Shown here piece after piece: positions 1-5,195 of a stretch of 5,195 nucleotides of DNA. Under the pieces are notes generated by a model. It ran no database searches and was not told the DNA's origin. It worked only from the letters and a program-made list of their open reading frames with translations. Position numbers and translations under genes: made by a program. Position 1 is the stretch's first letter; the number at the start of each line of letters is the position of its first letter. Where the stretch lies: positions 1 to 5,195 of the forward strand of contig CALINF010000159.1 of the NCBI GenBank assembly GCA_938045215.1, read 5' to 3'. The DNA comes from an uncultured Halieaceae bacterium. Its GTDB lineage: Bacteria > Pseudomonadota > Gammaproteobacteria > Pseudomonadales > Halieaceae.

Positions 1-2
1 GT

Positions 3-590
3 AAGCGAGGTGCTCGATCAGGCGACAGGCTGATTTTGACCAAGCCATTGGGTACCGGAGTGCTGTTTGCTGCCAATATGTTGCACAAGGCAGATGGCCG
101 TGACGTAATCACCGCAATGAATGCGATGCTGCTGAGCAACCAGGGAGCCGCAGAGGTTGCGATTGCATGCGGAGCAAGCGCATTGACGGATGTCACCGGC
201 TTTGGCCTGGCGGGTCATCTCGCTGAGATGCTACACGCAGACCAGCAGGCAGAACTGCGCCTGACAGATCTGCCACTATTGCCTGGTGCAGCTGATGCAC
301 TTGCCCAAGGCATCACCAGCACACTGCACGAATCCAATGTTACGGCGTTTGCTGAAAGGGTCGCGCTCGATACCGGTGTAGACGCCACAGAGGCGGATAT
401 ATTGTTTGATCCCCAAACCAGTGGTGGTCTGCTTATGGCAGTTGCCCCGGAGCAAGTGGATACAGCGCTGCAACAGCTTAAGGCGCGAGGCTGCGCTGAC
501 GCGATCGAGATAGGCAGCGTAGGCTGCCCGGGTGAAGCCGACGCGTTACCCGGGCACGCCATTGTCGTGCGTAACCGGGCCTCAGCGTAA
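3..590 (+). CDS. selD: Selenide, water dikinase (SelD), C-terminal part, 5' end outside window
   Basis: SelD uses ATP and selenide to make selenophosphate, the selenium donor for selenocysteine and selenouridine, in the cytoplasm. The reading frame is open to the left edge (frame beginning at base 3), so the gene starts upstream; 195 residues are visible, ending in TAA at 588-590. Seen directly: LTKPLGTGVLFAANM from about base 36, TDVTGFGLAGHL at 186-221 and DPQTSGGLL at 408-434. All three match conserved SelD blocks of the C-terminal AIRS/PurM-like domain. The TTG at 36 is an internal Leu codon, not a start, because the conserved block begins before it (GDRLI just upstream). The catalytic Cys/Sec and Lys of the N-terminal glycine-rich loop lie outside the window. 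The LTKPLGTG-LFAA-M wording resembles the long SelD fused behind an NADH-dehydrogenase-like FAD domain; this is inference. It converges with the adaptor gene, 19 bp apart. Confidence 0.95.
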   Translation, partial: KRGARSGDRLILTKPLGTGVLFAANMLHKADGRDVITAMNAMLLSNQGAAEVAIACGASALTDVTGFGLAGHLAEMLHADQQAELRLTDLPLLPGAADALAQGITSTLHESNVTAFAERVALDTGVDATEADILFDPQTSGGLLMAVAPEQVDTALQQLKARGCADAIEIGSVGCPGEADALPGHAIVVRNRASA

Positions 591-612
591 GTGTGGTGCG
601 GCGGCCCGGTTA
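572..612. terminator. Perfect 10-bp inverted repeat at convergent gene ends, possible bidirectional terminator
   Basis: TAACCGGGCC at 572-581 is the exact reverse complement of GGCCCGGTTA at 603-612, leaving a 21-nt loop. The left arm lies in the last codons of selD and the right arm contains the adaptor's stop codon (610-612 on the minus strand), so the transcript of either gene could fold it. Neither strand has a T-rich tract after the stem, so it is not a canonical intrinsic terminator. It may act as a weak bidirectional terminator, a 3'-end RNA-stabilising hairpin, or be chance. The repeat itself is certain; the role is inferred. Confidence 0.45.
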
Positions 613-1683
613 GTTAGGGCTGGCGGCAATGTGGTGTTGAATAATTTTCAGCGCCTGCCCATCACGCAGGTGCTCTGCGCCGCGGATAATCACCGGATCA
701 CCCGCGTTGATACGAGCCTCAATCGCAATATTGCTGCCCCGACCAGGACCCGCTATCACAGGCACTTTCACCGCAGTCGTATCGCCTGACACGGTATAGA
801 TGAATGTTTCGTTGTCGCGCAACACCAGTGCGTCACGCGGCACTGTAAGCATGGATTTCGGTTGGCTGTCGGGGATCTCCACTGTTACCGCCTCACCAAT
901 GAGCCATTCGCCGCCCGGTACACTCAGACGCAGTTCCAGCATGCGCGAAGTGGGATCGCCTACGGGTACGATTCCCCTGATCGGGACCAGCGTCTGACGA
1001 TCGCCGGCCTCGATTTGTACGTCCACTCCAACGCCGTTGTAGTGCGCTACTCGCAGGGGTGCATTAACCGAGATCTCCAGCGCATCGGTATCGACCAGGC
1101 GTATCAGCGCGGTTCCTGCTGAGGTGTATTCGCCCAGCACCATCGTGCGACTGGCAACCACGCCGGCAAAGGGCGCGGTCACTTTGCTGCGTTCCAGATC
1201 GTATTCCGTGCGATCACGGTCAACCTCGGCGATGCGCTTTTCCTGGCGCAGCATCTCAAGCCGCGACTCAACTTCATCCAGCTCTGACTGCGCCATGTTG
1301 TTCTGTGCGGCCAGTTTCTGCAGCCGCTGGATCAGTCGGTCGTTATACTCGATATCTGCGTCGATCCGAGCAATCTCTGCCTGGTTATTGCGCAAGCGCA
1401 GTTGAAACAGGTGATCATCGATGATCGCTACGGGTTCGCCGGCCTCTATGTAGTCTCCAACTTCCGCAACCCACGTGAGCCGACCGGCAACCTCCGATGC
1501 GATTTGTGCATCACGCGTACTGATCACCGTGCCGGGTAGTTTGACCACGGAGCTGCTTTCACGCTCGGTCACCGAGGTTAGTTCAACCACCGCAGGGGGT
1601 TGTTCCGCCTGCGCGGTAAGGCTAGCCAGTGTTAGCCCCAGTGCCAATGTGCCTGCGAACAACGATCGGGATAGTGTGTACAT
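610..1683 (-). CDS. RND efflux periplasmic adaptor (membrane fusion protein, HlyD/AcrA-like)
   Basis: This 357-residue protein would bridge the RND permease in the inner membrane and an outer-membrane channel. Residues 1-26 form a Sec signal peptide: basic SR near the start, a hydrophobic run about 8-24, and LTAQA before E27 as the cleavage site. No lipobox Cys is present, so it is not an AcrA-type lipoprotein. A split lipoyl (biotinyl-like) domain follows: first half about 57-90 (SEVAGRL, VGDYIEAGEPVAIID), second half about 167-198 (KVTAPFAGVVASR, GEYTSAGTAL). Between them, residues about 93-166 are rich in charged, Gln and Leu residues and look like a short alpha-helical coiled-coil hairpin turning near 126-131. 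A beta-barrel (about 200-270) and a membrane-proximal domain (about 277-348, VPRDALV) complete the adaptor order. Length is normal to slightly short. It lies 27 bp downstream of the permease and is probably co-transcribed with it. The substrate cannot be read from the sequence. Confidence 0.93.
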   Translation of the reverse strand: MYTLSRSLFAGTLALGLTLASLTAQAEQPPAVVELTSVTERESSSVVKLPGTVISTRDAQIASEVAGRLTWVAEVGDYIEAGEPVAIIDDHLFQLRLRNNQAEIARIDADIEYNDRLIQRLQKLAAQNNMAQSELDEVESRLEMLRQEKRIAEVDRDRTEYDLERSKVTAPFAGVVASRTMVLGEYTSAGTALIRLVDTDALEISVNAPLRVAHYNGVGVDVQIEAGDRQTLVPIRGIVPVGDPTSRMLELRLSVPGGEWLIGEAVTVEIPDSQPKSMLTVPRDALVLRDNETFIYTVSGDTTAVKVPVIAGPGRGSNIAIEARINAGDPVIIRGAEHLRDGQALKIIQHHIAASPN

Positions 1684-1690
1684 GACCTGT

Positions 1691-1694
1691 CTCC
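1691..1694 (-). promoter_or_regulatory. Ribosome-binding site of the adaptor gene
   Basis: On the minus strand GGAG lies 7 nt before the ATG at 1683, within the 27-bp gap after the permease stop. This supports that ATG as the adaptor start, and it fits the signal peptide beginning there. It also indicates independent ribosome entry on a shared transcript rather than translational coupling through overlap. Confidence 0.7.
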
Positions 1695-1710
1695 AAAAAT
1701 CTGAATCGGC

Positions 1711-4700
1711 TTACGCAACCGATTTCAATGGTTGTATTTCTTTACGTGGACCGCTGCCCTGAATAACCCCGCTGCTTATTTCGCCCATGCGAAGGAAGCA
1801 GGGAAGAAGGATCAGCGTGAATACGGTACTTATGCACATGCCGCCAACGATCACCGCCGCGAGTCCGCGATAGATGACGCTGCCAGCGCCGGGCATCAGA
1901 AGAAGAGGCAGCATGCCAAAAATGCTGGTGAGTGTGCTCATGAAGATAGGGCGTAATCGCGTGCGCAACGCCTGCTCCACGGCCTGATGGCGGCTAACCC
2001 CTTCTCGTTCAGCGCTGCGAGTCTGGTGAACCAGTAAGATGGCGTTGTTGACCACAAGGCCCAACAGAATAATGAAGCCAATCATGGTTAGCAGATCCAG
2101 CGGTTGGAATGACACCAGGTTGAGCAGGCGTATTGCCACGATGCCACCCACCATAGCCAGCGGCATTGCCAGTACCACCAGTACGCTGTCTTTCATTGAG
2201 CGAAACAGGGCGGCCATCAACAGAAACAGTACCACCAGCGCCAGTGCAAAGTTGCCACCCATGGATTTGATGGCGCGCGTCAGTGCATTGGCGCTACCTG
2301 CGTACAGAATATTGCCATCGGCTGGCAGAGCGGCTTTCAGTTTGGGCTCTACGTCGCGCTTGATAACGCCCAATACGTGCTCCAGCGACACATTCTCCGG
2401 GGGCTGCACATCGATAGTGATGGTGCGACGACTATCGATACGACGGAGTTGACTGGGGCCGACGGTGCGATTGATGTCGACCAGTTCGGAGAGCGGTATC
2501 AGTCCCCCGTTGGGCGTTGCCAACGGCATGGACGCGAGTTGCTCAGGTGTTTCCCACTTGCTCGCACGGAGTATGACATTCATGCGCTTTTCACCATCGA
2601 AGTGCTCGCCAACATACAGGCCGTCGCCCATCGCGCGAACGAGGGTGCCTACGTCCTGTCGTGACCAGCCGGCCTCGGCGATCTTGCGATCGTTAGGTGA
2701 CAGTCGCAGCTCTGGCTCAGATTGCTCCAGACCCGGGTTCACGCGGATATTTGAATCTGGCAGAGCAGCCTGTAGCAGTTCTTCACCCAGGCGCGCCGCT
2801 TCTGCGACCGCTTCGCGATCACGCGATTGCAGGTGCAAGGCGATATTGCGGTCGCCGCCAAATCCGCCAAATAAATTACCCTGAGCGGCAAAGGAACGCA
2901 TGTCGGGTAGATCAGCAAAGATCTCCTCGTTGATGATTTTCTCCATGTCCTTCACGCGGGATTGATCTTGCACACGGACGCCGAGGGCGCCACCACCACC
3001 CCAATTGAGGATGTAGTAGTTTTTGAGAGCCGGTTCTTTTTCACCCGACATATAGGGTGCCATGCGCTTTTCGATCACGCTGACATACTCCTTGGCGATC
3101 GTCCGTTCACTGATTCCGTCAGGGAAGCGAAAGTACGCATCCACCGCATCGCGTTTCACCGGCGGCAAGTAGTCCAGTTCTGGCATCAGTACATAGCTGG
3201 TCAGTAGTGGCGCGCCCAGCATGATGGCGACCAGCGTCCAGCGCTTGCGCGGGGTACTGGTGATACGCATGACAAAGTTGGTGATGCGCTCCCAGGTGGC
3301 GGCATTCTGGTCGACCAGCTTGTCTTCCTTCAACCAGGTGCGTGCTGCCAGTGGCAGAATCGTTACCGCGACAAGCAGTGACATGACGACGGCGATGGCA
3401 ATAGTGATAGCCAGATCCCCGAACAGTTGGCCTTCTACCTCGCGCATGAAGATGACGGGTAAGAAAATGGCAACGGTAGTGGCGGTAGACGCCAGGAGCG
3501 CGCCCCATACCTGTTGGGCACCCTGCAACGACGCATCGAAGGTGCTGAGGCCTTTTTCGCGAAGCCTGACAATGTTTTCCAACACAACGATGGCGGCATC
3601 AAGCACCATTCCTACGGCGAAGGCCAGGCCAGCCAACGAGATTATGTTCAGCGTACGGCCAGTCAGGTTCAGCACAACGAACGTGGCCAGCAGCGAGATG
3701 GGTATTGCGATAGCAACGATGAGCGTGGCGCGAAAACGGCGCAGGAACCACCACAGAACGCCCACCGCAAGTAATATGCCAAGGCCAATGTTACTTGCCA
3801 CCAATGCGATGGCCCGATTGATAAATACCGACGCATCGAATGACTGGGCCATAACCAGCCCCCGGCTCTTTACCTGTCCAGCGTTCAACTCATTCACCAC
3901 CGCTTTCACAGCGTTGAGTGTCTGCAGCGCATTGGCGTTGTTCTCTTTATCGATGCGTATTGAGATTGCGGGGTTGCCATTCTGTGAGTTGGTAAGCACC
4001 TGCTCGCCGCGGGTGACAGAGATAGTGGCGATATCACCCAGCGTGATCGGCCGACCCTCGCGCCACTCCAGAACGAAATCCTGCAACTCACTGGGCTCAT
4101 ACCGACCAGTGAAGCGGATGGTGTACTGGCGGCGTCCTACCTCGACAAAACCGCCACTGACATCGTTGGCTCTACCAAGTCTATTGGCTGTTTCGGTAAG
4201 TGGGATGCCCAGCTGCGCGGCTTTGTAGGGATCAAACAGAATTTCCAGTTCCTGATCTGCGCCGCGGTTCTCCGAAGCGCTGACCCGGGCGACACCAGGA
4301 ACAGACTCGATGGCCGGTGCGATTACATCATCCACCAGCTGAAGATAGTCGCTGATATGACCTTCGGTACCGGGCAGTAACTGCAGGAAAAAGTACGTTA
4401 GCGCGGGCGTGTCGCCCTGACCGCCACCCATCATGATCGTGGGTTGGGTAGCGTCTCGCGGCAGAGGGTCGAGACGATTCATACGCGATATCACATCGAT
4501 CAGCGTACGTTGCATATCGGTTTCCAGGCCAAACTCGAGATTGATCCACGCATTGCCGGCATTGGCAAACGCACCCATCTCCTTGAGGCCAGGGAGTCCG
4601 CGCAATACAGATTCTATGGGTTCGATGATCTCAGATTCAATCTCACGCGGTGAGGCAGCGCGCCATCCAGTCTGGATACTGATACGCGGATTCTCGATAT

Positions 4701-4815
4701 CCGGGAACAACTGCACCGGCAGTTTAGTGAGGCTGTAGGCACCGAAGAACAGGATGACCGCAACGGCTACGGCAATACCTGCGGGATTCTTCAAGGAGCT
4801 GGATGTAAGGTTCAC
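1711..4815 (-). CDS. RND-family efflux permease (AcrB/HAE-like inner-membrane pump)
   Basis: This is a proton-motive-force-driven exporter subunit, expected to work as a trimer in the inner membrane. Length is 1,034 residues from the GTG at 4815 (1,039 from the ATG at 4830), typical for the family. Numbering from the GTG: TM1 about 13-31 followed by LPVQLFPDIENP; first periplasmic domain about 33-333; TM2-TM6 about 335-494 with GMVLDAAIVVLEN in TM4; TM7 about 525-543; second periplasmic domain about 545-853; TM8-TM12 about 855-1008, with GLVVNNAILLV in TM10 and RTRLRPIFMST entering TM11. The internal repeat of the family is evident. The AcrB Asp407/Asp408 pair is represented by D406 and A407, and the Lys940 position by N923, so the relay is of the single-Asp type. 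The GTG start is chosen because AGGGGA sits 5 nt before it and the resulting N-terminus (VNLTSSSLKNP) matches family starts; the ATG at 4830 lacks a Shine-Dalgarno. It precedes its adaptor in the operon. The exported substrate is unknown. Confidence 0.95.
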   Translation of the reverse strand: MNLTSSSLKNPAGIAVAVAVILFFGAYSLTKLPVQLFPDIENPRISIQTGWRAASPREIESEIIEPIESVLRGLPGLKEMGAFANAGNAWINLEFGLETDMQRTLIDVISRMNRLDPLPRDATQPTIMMGGGQGDTPALTYFFLQLLPGTEGHISDYLQLVDDVIAPAIESVPGVARVSASENRGADQELEILFDPYKAAQLGIPLTETANRLGRANDVSGGFVEVGRRQYTIRFTGRYEPSELQDFVLEWREGRPITLGDIATISVTRGEQVLTNSQNGNPAISIRIDKENNANALQTLNAVKAVVNELNAGQVKSRGLVMAQSFDASVFINRAIALVASNIGLGILLAVGVLWWFLRRFRATLIVAIAIPISLLATFVVLNLTGRTLNIISLAGLAFAVGMVLDAAIVVLENIVRLREKGLSTFDASLQGAQQVWGALLASTATTVAIFLPVIFMREVEGQLFGDLAITIAIAVVMSLLVAVTILPLAARTWLKEDKLVDQNAATWERITNFVMRITSTPRKRWTLVAIMLGAPLLTSYVLMPELDYLPPVKRDAVDAYFRFPDGISERTIAKEYVSVIEKRMAPYMSGEKEPALKNYYILNWGGGGALGVRVQDQSRVKDMEKIINEEIFADLPDMRSFAAQGNLFGGFGGDRNIALHLQSRDREAVAEAARLGEELLQAALPDSNIRVNPGLEQSEPELRLSPNDRKIAEAGWSRQDVGTLVRAMGDGLYVGEHFDGEKRMNVILRASKWETPEQLASMPLATPNGGLIPLSELVDINRTVGPSQLRRIDSRRTITIDVQPPENVSLEHVLGVIKRDVEPKLKAALPADGNILYAGSANALTRAIKSMGGNFALALVVLFLLMAALFRSMKDSVLVVLAMPLAMVGGIVAIRLLNLVSFQPLDLLTMIGFIILLGLVVNNAILLVHQTRSAEREGVSRHQAVEQALRTRLRPIFMSTLTSIFGMLPLLLMPGAGSVIYRGLAAVIVGGMCISTVFTLILLPCFLRMGEISSGVIQGSGPRKEIQPLKSVA

Positions 4816-4820
4816 ACGAT

Positions 4821-4826
4821 TCCCCT
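4821..4826 (-). promoter_or_regulatory. Ribosome-binding site deciding the GTG start of the permease
   Basis: On the minus strand AGGGGA ends 5 nt before the GTG at 4815-4813. The competing in-frame ATG at 4830-4828 overlaps the upstream edge of this region and is preceded by a C/T-rich stretch (AACTTCCAACGCTTTC) with no purine-rich site. The GTG is therefore favoured, although the ATG cannot be excluded without N-terminal data. Confidence 0.5.
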
Positions 4827-4840
4827 GCATGAAAGCGTTG

Positions 4841-4866
4841 GAAGTTAATGTGAGCGTGAAGTTAAC
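4841..4866. promoter_or_regulatory. Direct repeat GAAGTTAA x2, candidate LytTR operator upstream of the permease
   Basis: GAAGTTAAT (4841-4849) and GAAGTTAAC (4858-4866) on the plus strand are direct repeats sharing 8 identical bases, with start-to-start spacing of 17 bp. They lie 26-51 bp upstream of the preferred permease start. As I recall it, the LytTR half-site consensus is [TA][AC][CA]GTTN[AG][TG]; the copies match it at 8 and 7 of 9 positions. Usual half-site spacing is 12-13 bp between copies, whereas here it is 8, which weakens the call. A LytTR protein is encoded next door. On the minus strand CTGTCA (4882-4887) and TTAACT (4860-4865), 16 bp apart, form at best a weak sigma70-like pair overlapping the second repeat. 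Confidence 0.3.
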
Positions 4867-4880
4867 AGCGTGTGGACGCT
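4867..4880. repeat. Small inverted repeat in the permease upstream region
   Basis: AGCGT and ACGCT flank a 4-nt loop (GTGG on the plus strand), giving a perfect 5-bp stem directly next to the second GAAGTTAA copy. No T-run follows on the minus strand, so it is not a convincing terminator for the LytTR gene. It could be part of an operator or of the 5' leader, or be chance; a 5-bp stem is weak evidence. Confidence 0.25.
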
Positions 4881-4940
4881 CTGACAGCCTTTATGCGACA
4901 GAGCGAAACTGGTTTGCGATAAGACGCAGAGAGCGCCAGA

Positions 4941-5195
4941 TCAGGCGGTCAGGAGGTGTTTTACCTTGTCGCGGTAACTGCGCGAGACCTTTAGCTGAGA
5001 TCCACCTTCCAGGGTTAGCAGGTACTCGCCATTGCTAAGTGTCTGGGCACCGGTAATGACGTTGGAATTGACGATCGTCGAGCGATGAACACGCAGGAAA
5101 ATAGTGGGATTCAGCAGTGCCTCCAGCTGCTTCATCGTTGTACGCATGATATGGGTTTTACCCCCGGCGTGAACGCACATGTAATCGCCCGCGGC
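4941..5195 (-). CDS. LytTR-domain DNA-binding regulator, C-terminal part, 5' end outside window
   Basis: This is the C-terminal 84 residues of a transcriptional regulator whose start is beyond the right edge; the frame stays open to base 5195 and ends in TGA at 4943-4941. The visible part is nearly a complete LytTR domain (AlgR/LytR/AgrA family): AAGDYMCVHAGGKTHIMRTT, then the hallmark FLRVHRSTIVN, then GEYLLTLEGGSQLKVSRSYR and a final KVKHLL helix. The ATG near 5180 encodes the Met within GDYM and is an internal codon, not a start, because the AAGDY block before it is part of the domain. LytTR domains bind DNA through a beta-rich fold. In proteobacteria they most often follow a receiver domain, making a two-component response regulator, but membrane-bound and other N-termini exist and cannot be judged here. 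It lies about 125 bp upstream of the permease on the same strand, so it is a candidate local regulator of the pump. Confidence 0.9.
   Translation of the reverse strand, partial: AAGDYMCVHAGGKTHIMRTTMKQLEALLNPTIFLRVHRSTIVNSNVITGAQTLSNGEYLLTLEGGSQLKVSRSYRDKVKHLLTA

Noticed and set aside
215..562. Minus-strand open frame of 115 codons opposite selD
   Set aside because: The plus strand carries conserved SelD motifs through the whole stretch; the antisense product has no recognisable features.
554..570. Small hairpin GCACG/CGTGC with a 7-nt loop near the end of selD
   Set aside because: The 5-bp stem is inside coding sequence and no T-run follows; stems this short are expected by chance in GC-rich DNA.
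1413..1426. Perfect 14-bp palindrome GATCATCGATGATC
   Set aside because: It lies within the adaptor coding sequence and is explained by the codons for Ile-Ile-Asp-Asp in the lipoyl domain. No second copy or flanking signal was noticed.
3119..3508. 129-codon minus-strand open frame in a different frame inside the permease
   Set aside because: It is an out-of-frame shadow of the permease, rich in His, Arg and Gly, without domain or start-site support.
3221..4228. A 335-codon open frame on the plus strand opposite the permease
   Set aside because: It lies entirely inside the well-supported permease gene, its translation is rich in Ser, Arg, Thr and Ala with no recognisable domain, and it has no plausible context. 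It is the kind of antisense frame expected opposite a GC-rich membrane protein gene.
4849..4864. TGTGA half-site resembling a CRP box
   Set aside because: The left half (AATGTGA) fits, but the right half after a 6-bp spacer reads AGTTA instead of TCACA, so the dyad is absent.
4754..5038. Plus-strand open frame of 94 codons across the permease start, the intergenic region and the LytTR gene
   Set aside because: It overlaps two well-supported minus-strand genes at both ends, and its product looks like no known protein.

Overview
The window reads as chromosomal DNA from a Gram-negative bacterium, most likely a gammaproteobacterium. The reasons are a tripartite-type RND efflux module with a signal-peptide-bearing periplasmic adaptor, a LytTR regulator with proteobacterial-style sequence, and a SelD tail that resembles the long form fused to an NADH-dehydrogenase-like domain, common in marine gammaproteobacteria. 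The taxonomic inference is from memory of families, not from a search. Coding density is high, and no tRNA, rRNA, CRISPR array, insertion sequence or integration site was seen.

Layout. (1) Left edge to 590, plus strand: the C-terminal 195 residues of selenide, water dikinase (SelD), cut by the window start. (2) 591-609: a 19-bp gap between two convergent genes, spanned by a perfect 10-bp inverted repeat that includes the end of selD and the stop codon of the next gene. (3) 610-1683, minus strand: a periplasmic adaptor (membrane fusion protein) of an RND pump. (4) 1711-4815, minus strand: the RND inner-membrane permease, about 1,034 residues. I prefer a GTG start at 4815 over the ATG at 4830. 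(5) 4816-4940: an upstream region of about 125 bp with a direct repeat and a small hairpin. (6) 4941 to the right edge, minus strand: the C-terminal LytTR DNA-binding domain of a regulator, cut by the window end.

How the genes fit together. Reading the minus strand 5' to 3', the order is LytTR regulator, permease, adaptor. Permease and adaptor are only 27 bp apart and the adaptor has a good ribosome-binding site, so they are very likely co-transcribed and form the inner-membrane and periplasmic parts of one proton-driven exporter. An outer-membrane channel (TolC type) is not in the window. The regulator lies immediately upstream in the same direction. The gap between it and the permease carries two copies of GAAGTTAA that resemble LytTR half-sites, which makes local control of the pump plausible but unproven. 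SelD makes selenophosphate and is probably functionally unrelated to the pump.

No clearly new biological system is visible. The points most worth checking are the possible LytTR operator, the charge-poor proton-relay positions of the permease, and the inverted repeat shared by the two convergent gene ends.
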